Shown here in pieces: positions 8,568 to 15,338 of a DNA stretch of 29,893 nucleotides. The DNA comes from JBKPIY01 sp046730475 (GTDB taxonomy: Bacteria; Actinomycetota; Thermoleophilia; Solirubrobacterales; 70-9). The notes below the pieces were generated by a model. It saw nothing but the letters and a program-made list of their open reading frames with translations, made no database searches and was not told the origin of the DNA. Position 1 is the stretch's first letter; each line of letters begins with the position of its first letter. The DNA is taken from assembly GCA_046730475.1 (NCBI GenBank), contig JBKPIY010000038.1, forward strand, positions 1 to 29,893, read 5' to 3'. Both the position numbers and the translations under genes were made by a program.

Positions 8568-9176
8568 ATGTCTCGCCCCGAGAGCGCCCTCGAGAGGTTG
8601 GCCTCGTACCTTCGCGACGAGCCGGTGATCGCGCCGCATGTGCGCGACCCGTCGGTCCCGCCGGCCCTGGGGATGCTGGCGGCGGCCGGCCCCCGGGCTG
8701 CCGAGGCGCCCGCCGAGTACGCGCTCCTGGTCGAGGCGATCCGGGAGGGCTACCTCCTCCACTACGGGCAGCCGCGCCTGCTCGACGGCGCCGACGACGA
8801 CCTCAGGCTGCTCGCCGGGGATTACCTCTACGCGCTCGGGCTCGAACAGCTCGCGGCCCGCGGCGACCTCGCCGCCGTAAGCGAGCTCGGCGACCTGATC
8901 AGCATCTCGGCCCAGCTTCACGCCCGGGACGGCGAGGACGGCGCCGAGGTGGCCGAGGCCCTGTGGGTGGCGAGCGCGGTCGCTGTGGCGGCGGGCGGCG
9001 AGCCCGACCACGAGCGCGACAAGGAGGATCTGCGGGGAGGCGGGGAGGGGCCCGGACCGGGCGACCTGATCGCGGCGGCCTCGGAGCGGGCGGCCCGGGC
9101 GGGCATCCAGGGCGCGCTGGCGGCCGCGGCCGACCAGATAGGCTTCGCTGGCATTTACTCCTCCGAGCGTGGCTGA
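8568..9176 (+). CDS. Uncharacterised helical protein at head of the bc-complex operon
   Basis: 202-residue soluble, almost entirely alpha-helical protein rich in Ala, Glu and Leu. I do not recognise a named family. Landmarks are YGQPRLLDGADDDLRLLAG, DYLYALGLEQLAARGDL and a run SELGDLISISAQLHA. The helical segment with a GDYLYALG motif loosely recalls the non-catalytic subunit of heptaprenyl diphosphate synthase, but no DDxxD motif exists, so this is only an impression. Residues about 145-165 form a charged Gly-rich linker. Its stop overlaps the Rieske start by 8 bp, so it is probably translated with the bc complex and could be an assembly or stability factor (inference). A leaderless start is suggested by TAACCT 8 nt upstream. 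Confidence 0.8.
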   Translation: MSRPESALERLASYLRDEPVIAPHVRDPSVPPALGMLAAAGPRAAEAPAEYALLVEAIREGYLLHYGQPRLLDGADDDLRLLAGDYLYALGLEQLAARGDLAAVSELGDLISISAQLHARDGEDGAEVAEALWVASAVAVAAGGEPDHERDKEDLRGGGEGPGPGDLIAAASERAARAGIQGALAAAADQIGFAGIYSSERG

Positions 9177-9852
9177 CCAAGGCGACAGCAAGCGGGGCGG
9201 CCGGAGCCGTCTAGAGCGGAGTGAGCCGCCCGGTTACTTCGAGGGCGAGTCGATGACCCGCCGGAGCGCGCTCGTCCTCGCCACCGAGGCCGTCGGGGGG
9301 CTGGCGGGCCTTGCGATCGTGCTGCCCGCGGTCGGGTTCTCGGTCGCACCGCTGTTCGAGGAGGAGGGGGACTTCTGGCAGACGGTCGGGTCCGCCTCGG
9401 ACTTCAACCCCGACAGCTACCGGGCGGTGGTGATCACGATCGTGCCCGGGATCGGCGAGGCCGGCAAGTCCACGGCCTACGTGCGCAAGGGCAACCCCCA
9501 GCTGACCGCCGGCCAGGACGTACCCCAGGAGACCCCGGACGAGTACATCGCGATCTCCACCCGTTGCGCCCACCTCGGATGCCCGGTTCGGTTCGTGCAC
9601 GCGGCGGGCAACTTCATCTGCCCCTGCCACGGCGGCGTCTACAACATCCTCGGCGAGCGGATCGGCGGCCCGCCCCCGAGGCCCCTCGACCGCTTCCAGA
9701 CCCGTGTCGTCGACGGCCAGGTCCAGATCGGCCCTCGCTACAGCGTCACCTCCCACCTCGACCCCGTCCGCGCCCGCGACCCGGGTAATTTCACGGGCGG
9801 AGTCTGGAACTACATCTACCCGCCGCGGCCCTCGGTGCCGCCGCCACCATAG
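9169..9852 (+). CDS. qcrA: Menaquinol:cytochrome c reductase Rieske iron-sulfur subunit
   Basis: 227-residue Rieske protein, the 2Fe-2S electron acceptor from menaquinol in the bc complex. A twin-arginine TRRSALVLATE at about residue 30 precedes one transmembrane anchor (about 36-60), the usual Tat-inserted topology; tatA and tatC lie 5 kb downstream. Cluster boxes are complete: C133-A-H135-L-G-C138 and C151-P-C153-H154, with C133, H135, C151, H154 as ligands and C138-C153 as disulfide. The C-terminus is Pro-rich. GTG start at 9169 overlaps the previous stop by 8 bp; an internal ATG (MTRRSA, 9253) would also leave the Tat motif but is less likely given coupling. Confidence 0.95.
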   Translation: MADQGDSKRGGRSRLERSEPPGYFEGESMTRRSALVLATEAVGGLAGLAIVLPAVGFSVAPLFEEEGDFWQTVGSASDFNPDSYRAVVITIVPGIGEAGKSTAYVRKGNPQLTAGQDVPQETPDEYIAISTRCAHLGCPVRFVHAAGNFICPCHGGVYNILGERIGGPPPRPLDRFQTRVVDGQVQIGPRYSVTSHLDPVRARDPGNFTGGVWNYIYPPRPSVPPPP

Positions 9853-9863
9853 GGGAAGCTGCG

Positions 9864-10670
9864 ATGGCGATGCGAGACAGGCTCGTCCCGGCCCCCCTGC
9901 GCCGCCCGGCGAAGCCGGGCCGGTCGAACGGGGCCAACGGTGCCGACGGGGCGGTCCCGAGCGCCAAGGAGGTCGGCGCCGACGTCCTCGGCTGGGTCGA
10001 CGAGCGTACCGGCGGCGGCAGCTTCCTCACCGGGATCCTGTTCCGCAAGGTGCCGAAGGGGACCAATTGGTTCTACACCCTCGGCTCGGCGACCCTGTTC
10101 GCGTTCACGGTCCAGGCGGTTACCGGGGTCTTCCTGGCGATGTACTACGACCCCTCCCCGACCCAGGCCTACGAGTCGATCACCCACCTCACGAACGACG
10201 TCTGGCTCGGCGAGTTCGTCCGCGGCATGCACAAGTGGGGCGCCTCGGTGATGATCATCCTGATCTTCCTCCACATGGGGCGGACGTTCTTCTTCGGCGC
10301 CTACAAGTACCCGCGTGAGCTCAACTGGGTGATCGGCGTGACCCTCCTCATCCTCACCCTGGTGATGGGGCTGACCGGTTACCTGCTGCCGTTCGACCAG
10401 CGCTCCTACTGGGCCACCGAGGTGGCGACCAACATCACCGGCACCGGGCCCCTGGTCGGGCCGTACCTCGCCGACTTCCTACGAGCGGGGCCGGAGATCG
10501 GCGCCACTACCTTGTCGCGGTTCTACGCGATCCACATGCTGTTGGTGCCGGGGCTGATCATCGCCCTGATCGGCGCTCACCTCTACCTGGTGGTGAAGCT
10601 CGGGACCACCGCACCGCCCTGGCTGCAAGCCGAGCGCCCGAAGTCGCTCCGAAAGCACGAGGTCGGATGA
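9864..10670 (+). CDS. qcrB: Cytochrome b subunit of the bc complex, b6-type (N-terminal half)
   Basis: 268-residue cytochrome b6-like subunit with four transmembrane helices carrying the two b hemes. Heme ligands are H123 and H137 (HKWGA...HMGR) and H224 and H239 (FYAIHMLL...AHLYLV). The 14-residue gap between the second pair is the b6f/Firmicutes-type spacing. The protein ends after helix D, with the rest of cytochrome b encoded separately in qcrC. At the position where b6 and Bacillus QcrB carry the cysteine anchoring an extra c-type heme (FYC), this protein has FYT (T72). The N-terminal 50 residues are a soluble extension. SD AGGGGAAG precedes the ATG. Confidence 0.95.
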   Translation: MAMRDRLVPAPLRRPAKPGRSNGANGADGAVPSAKEVGADVLGWVDERTGGGSFLTGILFRKVPKGTNWFYTLGSATLFAFTVQAVTGVFLAMYYDPSPTQAYESITHLTNDVWLGEFVRGMHKWGASVMIILIFLHMGRTFFFGAYKYPRELNWVIGVTLLILTLVMGLTGYLLPFDQRSYWATEVATNITGTGPLVGPYLADFLRAGPEIGATTLSRFYAIHMLLVPGLIIALIGAHLYLVVKLGTTAPPWLQAERPKSLRKHEVG

Positions 10671-10722
10671 CTCTGCCCGCCACACCGAGCCGGCCCTCGA
10701 CGCGAGGGGGAGGGGCCCGCGT

Positions 10723-11424
10723 ATGAACGGGAGGGAGAAGGAGGTCTACCTCCGGGATTACGAGCTGCTGAAGAAGAAGGGCAAGCCCTTCTTCCCCTAC
10801 GCCGTTCTCAAGGACTCGACCATGGCCCTGATCGTGGTCGTGGTGATCATGGTCCTGGCGATCCTCCTCGGCGCTGAGCAGGGCCCCAAGGTCGACCCGA
10901 CCACCACCACCTACACCCCGCGGCCGGATTGGTACTTCTACTTCCTGTTCGAGCTCCTGCGGGTGCTGAAGCCGCCGTGGCTGACGCCGATGGCGACGAT
11001 CGGGATCCCGACGATCTGCATGGTGCTGCTGTTCCTGCTGCCGTTCTACGACCGCAATCCCGAGCGGCGCCCCGAGCGACGCCCGATTGCGTCCATCGCG
11101 GGGGTGCTTGTGATCGCCTCGATCGCGCTGCTCACGTACGAGGGCGCCACCGCCGGGCCGCCGAGCGAGGTGTCGGTGACCGCACCGCCGGGAACCGAGG
11201 CAGGGGCCGAGGTGGTGGCCCAGTCGGGCTGCCTTGCCTGCCACAAGCTCGGCGAAAACGGCAACAACGGGCCCGGACCGGAGCTGACCGAGATTGGCAG
11301 CCGCCTGCCGCGCGCCGCGATCGCCCGCTCGCTCCAGATCGGCCCCAGCATCATGCCCTCCTACAACAACCTCCCGCCCGAGAAGTTCGACGCCCTCACC
11401 CAGTACCTGGCAGCGCTCAGGTAG
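10723..11424 (+). CDS. qcrC: Subunit IV-cytochrome c fusion of the bc complex
   Basis: 233-residue fusion of the C-terminal half of cytochrome b (subunit IV-like) to a monoheme cytochrome c. Membrane segments lie near residues 33-50, 89-108 and 122-138. The quinol-oxidation motif reads PDWY (68-71) rather than PEWY. The C-terminal domain carries the heme-c motif CLACH (C170, C173, H174) and a probable axial Met211 in SIMPSYNN. This architecture is that of Bacillus QcrC, unlike the diheme cytochrome c of mycobacterial and streptomycete bcc complexes. An SD-like GAGGGGGAGGGG precedes the ATG. The upstream gap from qcrB is 52 bp. A hairpin follows the stop. Confidence 0.94.
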   Translation: MNGREKEVYLRDYELLKKKGKPFFPYAVLKDSTMALIVVVVIMVLAILLGAEQGPKVDPTTTTYTPRPDWYFYFLFELLRVLKPPWLTPMATIGIPTICMVLLFLLPFYDRNPERRPERRPIASIAGVLVIASIALLTYEGATAGPPSEVSVTAPPGTEAGAEVVAQSGCLACHKLGENGNNGPGPELTEIGSRLPRAAIARSLQIGPSIMPSYNNLPPEKFDALTQYLAALR

Positions 11425-11451
11425 CAGGGCCCGGCGACCCCGGGGCCCGCT
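11423..11451 (+). terminator. Hairpin after qcrC
   Basis: AGC-(A)-GGGCCC pairs with GGGCCC-GCT across a 10-nt loop, starting inside the qcrC stop codon. No U-tract. It sits just upstream of the menG -10 element and may end the bc operon. Confidence 0.4.
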
Positions 11452-11454
11452 GGG

Positions 11455-11460
11455 TAACCT
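11455..11460 (+). promoter_or_regulatory. -10 element TAACCT for menG (leaderless)
   Basis: TAACCT ends exactly 7 nt before the GTG at 11468. The same hexamer precedes the gene at 8568. Confidence 0.55.
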
Positions 11461-11467
11461 CGCCGGG

Positions 11468-12214
11468 GTGAGGATCGAGGAAACCGCCGCCGAGGGGACG
11501 CGGCCCGAGCGCGGCTCCGAGGAGTACGCCGCCCAGGTCCGGGGGATGTTCGACCGGATCGCCGGGGTGTACGACCTGATGAACTCGGCGATGACCGCGG
11601 GGCTCCACCACCGCTGGCGCGCTCGGGCGGTGGACCTCGCCCGGGTGGGGCCGGACTCGGACGCGCTCGACGTTTGCTGCGGGACCGGAGATCTCGCGAT
11701 CGAGCTGCGCCGCCGGATCGGGCCGGACGGGAGGGTGGTCGGCTGCGACTTCTCCGAGCCGATGCTGGCGTACGCCCGCGACAAGGCCGCCGAGGAGGGC
11801 CTCGGAATCGAGTTCGCCTGGGCCGACGCCCTGAAGCTGCCCTACGGCGATGCCAGCTTCGACGCGGTGACCGTCGGCTTCGGAGCGCGCAACCTCGCGG
11901 ACCTCGGCCGCGGCTTGGCCGAGATGGCGCGCGTCCTGCGCCCGGGTGGACGGCTCGCGATCCTCGAGATCACCCGGCCGACCCGGGAGCCGCTGGCGAG
12001 CTTCTACGCCCTCTGGTTCGATCGGATCGTCCCCGTGCTCGGCTCGGTGGCCGGGGACGCCGACGCCTACAACTACCTGCCCGAGTCCGTCCGCTCGTTC
12101 CCCGAGCCGCCCGAGCTGGCGGCGATGATCGACGCGGCGGGCCTCGCCGAGGTCCGTTGGCTGATCACCGCCGGCGGGATCATCGCCATCCACAGCGCTA
12201 CCCGGCCCGCCTGA
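11468..12214 (+). CDS. menG: Demethylmenaquinone methyltransferase (UbiE/MenG family)
   Basis: 248-residue SAM-dependent C-methyltransferase performing the last step of menaquinone synthesis. Family landmarks: FDRIAGVYDLMNSAMTAGLH near the N-terminus, SAM motif I LDVCCGTGDLA, DALKLPYGDASFDAVTVGFG with the conserved GARNL, and RVLRPGGRLAILEI. The reading frame is open further upstream into qcrC, but the family begins around MRIEE and a TAACCT lies 7 nt before the GTG at 11468, so that start is chosen. It is followed 25 bp later by a polyprenyl diphosphate synthase, and the preceding operon encodes a quinol-oxidising bc complex. A UbiE acting on ubiquinone is unlikely in an actinobacterium. Confidence 0.93.
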   Translation: MRIEETAAEGTRPERGSEEYAAQVRGMFDRIAGVYDLMNSAMTAGLHHRWRARAVDLARVGPDSDALDVCCGTGDLAIELRRRIGPDGRVVGCDFSEPMLAYARDKAAEEGLGIEFAWADALKLPYGDASFDAVTVGFGARNLADLGRGLAEMARVLRPGGRLAILEITRPTREPLASFYALWFDRIVPVLGSVAGDADAYNYLPESVRSFPEPPELAAMIDAAGLAEVRWLITAGGIIAIHSATRPA

Positions 12215-12239
12215 CTCCCGCCACAATCCCCGGCAACAG

Positions 12240-13220
12240 ATGTCTCGCTCCGCAGTCCCACCTCCAGTCACCGCCGTGCTCGACGCCGGCAGCGCCTGGC
12301 TCCCTGCCAGGATGTCGGAGGTCGAGGAGCGCCTCGGGGAGCTCGCCGTCAGCCACGGCCCCGACCTCGGTGCAGAGGCCGAAGCGACCCTGGCGGCGGG
12401 CGGAAAGCGCCTGCGGCCCCTGCTGGTCCTGATCTGCGCGGGCCCCGACGGCGCCGGGAGGGCGGTGGCGGCGGCGGTCGCGGTCGAGTTGATCCACATG
12501 GCCACCCTGGTCCACGACGACGTCCTCGACGGGGCCCCCGTCCGCCGCGGGGAGCCGACAGTGGTGGCACGCTCCGGGCGGCGCCGCGCGGTCGAGGTGG
12601 GGGACCTCCTCTTCTCGCGGGCCCTGGCGGAGCTCGCCCGCCGCGGGGGAGAGCGCGAGGTCGCCGTGCTCAGCGGGGCCGCGGTCGCCCTCGCCCTCGG
12701 CGAGCTCGCCCAGCGGTGCGACGCCTACCAGATCGGTGTGAGCGAGGAGCGCTACATGGAGCGTTGCTCGCTGAAGACCGGGCGGCTGTTCGACTCCGCC
12801 TGCCGGGTGGGGCGGATCGCCTCGGGGGCAGCCGGGGAGAAGGAGCTGGGGGTCTTCGGGCAGGAGATCGGGCTCGCCTTCCAGCTCCTCGACGACGTCC
12901 TCGACATCACCGGGCCGCCGGAGCGCACCGGCAAAGCGCGCGGGACCGACCTCCTCGACGGTACCGTCACCCTGCCGCTGATCCTCGCCCGCGAGCGCGA
13001 TCCCGAGCTCGCCTTGGCTGACCTGCGCGAGCTCGATCCGGCCGGGGCGGGGGCGCTCTGCGATCGGATCGCGGCCACCGGCGCCCTCGGGGAGGTTCGC
13101 GGCCGCGCTCGGGACGGGATCGCGCGCGCCAAGGAGGTTCTGGATGGAGAGGCGTTCGGCCCCTCGGAGCGCGAGCTGCTCGCGCTGGTCGCAGACGGCG
13201 TCGTCGAGCGGTACTCGTAA
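12240..13220 (+). CDS. Polyprenyl diphosphate synthase (probable menaquinone side chain)
   Basis: 326-residue trans-prenyltransferase elongating allylic diphosphates with isopentenyl diphosphate. The first aspartate-rich motif is VHDDVLDGAPVRRG (DDxxD) and the second is FQLLDDVLDITG; the GKRLRPLLVL lysine/arginine block lies ahead of them. The position directly behind menG points to the isoprenoid tail of menaquinone, though chain length cannot be told from the motifs alone. The start ATG at 12240 follows menG by 25 bp without a clear SD. A CACAAT lies 12 nt upstream and could be a weak promoter. The gene ends before a strong bidirectional hairpin. Confidence 0.92.
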   Translation: MSRSAVPPPVTAVLDAGSAWLPARMSEVEERLGELAVSHGPDLGAEAEATLAAGGKRLRPLLVLICAGPDGAGRAVAAAVAVELIHMATLVHDDVLDGAPVRRGEPTVVARSGRRRAVEVGDLLFSRALAELARRGGEREVAVLSGAAVALALGELAQRCDAYQIGVSEERYMERCSLKTGRLFDSACRVGRIASGAAGEKELGVFGQEIGLAFQLLDDVLDITGPPERTGKARGTDLLDGTVTLPLILARERDPELALADLRELDPAGAGALCDRIAATGALGEVRGRARDGIARAKEVLDGEAFGPSERELLALVADGVVERYS

Positions 13221-13241
13221 GCCGGCCCCGCGCCGACGCTT

Positions 13242-13284
13242 CGGACGAACCGACGGCGCCCCGGGGGCGCCGTCGATTCGTCCG
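13242..13284. terminator. Long inverted repeat between convergent genes (bidirectional terminator)
   Basis: A 19-bp stem with one mismatch (arms 13242-13260 and 13266-13284, 5-nt loop CCGGG) fills the gap between the polyprenyl synthase stop and the convergent zinc-ribbon gene stop. It has no T-tract on either side but is the strongest hairpin nearby, fitting a two-way terminator. Confidence 0.7.
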
Positions 13285-13305
13285 CAATCGTCCTTCGGAC
13301 TCTGC

Positions 13306-13647
13306 CTAGAAGTCCTCGGGGAGGATCCGGTCCGCCGACAGGGCGGCCGTGAAGCTCTCGATCTCCTCTTCCATGTTCGCCCTGGTCAGCGCGCGCAGGT
13401 CCTCGATCAGCTCCTGGGCCCCGTGGTCCAGCTCCTGGTCATAGCGATCGACCTCCGGCTGCGAGTAGGAGCCGCGGCCCAGCCAGCCGCACTCGGGGCA
13501 GCGCAGGTCCACGTGCCAATTCCCATCCCCCTGCTCGAACCACTGAACCGGCTGAACGAGCTTCGATGAGCAGCCCGGGCAACTGTGCATTCCCTCGCGG
13601 GAGCGACTGGCCTCAGTGACCTGGGTTGTGCGCCTCGGGCTTGCCAT
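13306..13647 (-). CDS. Small zinc-ribbon protein, function unknown
   Basis: 113-residue acidic protein with one zinc ribbon: C23-P-G-C26 and C50-P-E-C53, about 23 residues apart. After the ribbon comes a predicted helical, acidic C-terminus (VDRYDQELDHGAQELIEDL and beyond). I do not recognise a named family. The chosen ATG at 13647 gives the sequence MASPRR; longer in-frame starts would run into the dcd promoter region, and MHSC (13590) is a shorter alternative. It diverges from dcd with 149 bp between starts. The ribbon could bind nucleic acid or just be structural. Confidence 0.7.
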   Translation of the reverse strand: MASPRRTTQVTEASRSREGMHSCPGCSSKLVQPVQWFEQGDGNWHVDLRCPECGWLGRGSYSQPEVDRYDQELDHGAQELIEDLRALTRANMEEEIESFTAALSADRILPEDF

Positions 13648-13782
13648 CTGGGCCACATATCGGGATTCAAGCCCCCTATCTTTACTCCCAAAACTGAGGT
13701 TTCCGCGACAGCCCTTCGATAAACGCCCGGCCAGCCGCAAAGTTGCGTAACCGCGCCCGCCGTTCGGGTCGGCACTCCCCGG

Positions 13783-13788
13783 TAGGCT
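13783..13788 (+). promoter_or_regulatory. -10 element TAGGCT for dcd (leaderless)
   Basis: TAGGCT ends 8 nt before the GTG start at 13797. No SD. Confidence 0.55.
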
Positions 13789-13796
13789 CACCCGCC

Positions 13797-14990
13797 GTGG
13801 TCCTCTCGGACAAGTCAATCCGCGAACAGCTCGAGAGCGGCGGGATCGTGATCGAGCCCCTGGAGGAGGGCGCCCTACAGCCATCGTCCGTCGACCTCAG
13901 AGTCGACCGCTTCTTTCGCGTCTTCCGCAACGACACTACCCCATTCATCGACCCCAAGCAGCCCCAGGAGGACCTCACCGAGCTCGTCGAAGTGGAAGAC
14001 GGGGGCGCTTTCATACTCCACCCGGGGGAGTTCGTGCTCGGATCCACCCTCGAGCGGGTTGCCCTGGGGCCGGATCTCGTCGCCAGGCTCGAAGGGAAGA
14101 GCTCCCTGGGCCGGCTCGGGCTGCTGATCCACTCGAGCCTCCCGGCCGGCGAGCCGGTGATGCTGCTCTCAGAGGGCCGATTGGAAGCGCGCCCGATCGG
14201 GGAGGTCGTCGAGCGGCGGCTCCGGGGCTCGGTCGTGTCATTCGACCCCGCCACCCTCGAGGTCGGCTATCACCGGATCACAGGCTGGTACCAGGGGCCG
14301 CCGGATCGGATCTACGAAATCCGGCTTGCGTCCGGCCGGCGGGTGCGAGTGACGGCCGGCCACAACCTCTTCACCCTCGATCGGGCCGGTCACCTCTCCA
14401 AGATCCGGACCGGTGAGCTTCGCCCCGGATCCAGGGTCGCAATCCCCGACGCGATCCCGGAACCTCCGGGAGGCGCCGGGACCCCGGCTCCGTCAGAGCA
14501 TGCCCCCGCGTTCGTGGTGCCGATCGGATCCCAGACCGGTGATGCGGCTCGGCGGGTTGGCGGCACCGCGACGGTCGTTGCCGCACCCCACACGATGCCC
14601 GAGCTCGACGGGGGGCTGGGTGATCTTCGGTGGGACTCGGTGGTCGAGGTGGGCGACACCGGCAGGGTCGAACCGACCTATGACCTCGAGGTCCGCCCAG
14701 GCGACCGAAGGGTCGAGAACTTCCTCGCCGGCAATGGCGGCGTGTTCGTGTCCAATACCGCCGGCTTCGTCGACGCGGGTTGGGACGGGCATCTCACCCT
14801 AGAGCTCTCCAACGTCGCCAACCTGCCGATCGCGATCTACCCGGGGATGAAGATCGGGCAGATCTCGTTCCTGCGAATGTCGACCGAGGCGGAGCAGCCC
14901 TATGGGAGCGAGGAGAAGCGCTCCAAGTACCAGGGGCAGCGCGGCCCGACGCCGTCGCGGTACTACCTGAACTTCGGCGACGAGAGCTGA
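13797..14990 (+). CDS. dcd: dCTP deaminase (probably bifunctional dCTP deaminase/dUTPase) containing an intein
   Basis: Provides dUMP for thymidylate synthesis by deaminating dCTP, and in the actinobacterial form also hydrolysing the dUTP. The 397-codon frame holds a 190-residue enzyme split by a 207-residue intein (residues 114-320). The N-extein ends in LEGKSSLGRLGLLIHS and the C-extein resumes with TAGFVDAGWDGHLTLELSN. Joined, they restore the family motif LLIHSTAGF. The catalytic Glu is E336 (TLEL). The C-terminus YQGQRGPTPSRYY closely matches the mycobacterial enzyme. GTG start at 13797 is set by the N-terminus VLSDKSIRE and TAGGCT upstream. Without splicing, the nucleotide-binding arm and the catalytic Glu would be separated, so activity should depend on intein removal. 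Confidence 0.95.
   Translation: MVLSDKSIREQLESGGIVIEPLEEGALQPSSVDLRVDRFFRVFRNDTTPFIDPKQPQEDLTELVEVEDGGAFILHPGEFVLGSTLERVALGPDLVARLEGKSSLGRLGLLIHSSLPAGEPVMLLSEGRLEARPIGEVVERRLRGSVVSFDPATLEVGYHRITGWYQGPPDRIYEIRLASGRRVRVTAGHNLFTLDRAGHLSKIRTGELRPGSRVAIPDAIPEPPGGAGTPAPSEHAPAFVVPIGSQTGDAARRVGGTATVVAAPHTMPELDGGLGDLRWDSVVEVGDTGRVEPTYDLEVRPGDRRVENFLAGNGGVFVSNTAGFVDAGWDGHLTLELSNVANLPIAIYPGMKIGQISFLRMSTEAEQPYGSEEKRSKYQGQRGPTPSRYYLNFGDES
14136..14756 (+). other. Mini-intein in dcd (class 1-like, Ser1, no homing endonuclease)
   Basis: 207-residue protein-splicing element. It starts with Ser114 in SLPAGEPVMLLSEGRLEA (block A), has the block B TxxH motif in RVRVTAGHNLFTLD, block F in EPTYDLEV and NFLAGNGG, and ends VFVSN with terminal Asn320 before the +1 nucleophile Thr321. 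The penultimate residue is Ser instead of the usual His. No LAGLIDADG or HNH motif is visible; a Pro/Gly/Ala-rich linker of about 90 residues occupies the endonuclease position. Boundaries are set by the exact LLIHS-TAGF joint of intein-free homologues. Confidence 0.93.
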
Positions 14991-15063
14991 TCGGCCGCGC
15001 CCCGCGTGCCGACCAGGGCCGCGAAATCGCGGTCTCCGGCGCCCGCCGGCGGTGGGGGACCGG

Positions 15064-15069
15064 TACCAT
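15064..15069 (+). promoter_or_regulatory. -10 element TACCAT for tatA
   Basis: TACCAT ends 7 nt before a GTG at 15077. It also contains the first two bases of an ATG at 15068 that would otherwise be taken as the tatA start. Confidence 0.5.
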
Positions 15070-15076
15070 GCGTCAG

Positions 15077-15322
15077 GTGCTGCCCAACGTGGGACCACTT
15101 GAGATTGCAGTCGTCCTGATCATCGTCCTGATCATCTTCGGGCCGAAGCGCTTGCCGGAGCTTGGCCGCTCGATGGGGAAGGGCATCCGCGAGTTCCGCG
15201 CGTCGCTGTCCGGGTCCGGGGATGACAAGGACAAGGACGATGCGGAGGAGAAACGCCGCGAGCTCGAGGCGAGCCAGGCCGAATCGGTCGAGGGCGAGGT
15301 CGTCACCGACAACAAGGCCTAG
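15077..15322 (+). CDS. tatA: Twin-arginine translocase subunit TatA
   Basis: 81-residue pore-forming component of the Tat system exporting folded proteins. One N-terminal transmembrane helix (GPLEIAVVLIIVLIIFG), the hinge FGPKRLPELGRSMG, an amphipathic helix, and a charged tail rich in Asp, Glu and Lys. I place the start at GTG 15077 (MLPNVGPLE) because the -10-like TACCAT lies exactly 7 nt upstream and family members begin this way; ATG 15068 would add three residues. tatC follows after 16 bp. The Rieske protein encoded upstream is a likely client. Confidence 0.92.
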   Translation: MLPNVGPLEIAVVLIIVLIIFGPKRLPELGRSMGKGIREFRASLSGSGDDKDKDDAEEKRRELEASQAESVEGEVVTDNKA

Positions 15323-15338
15323 CGCAGGGAGCTAGCTC

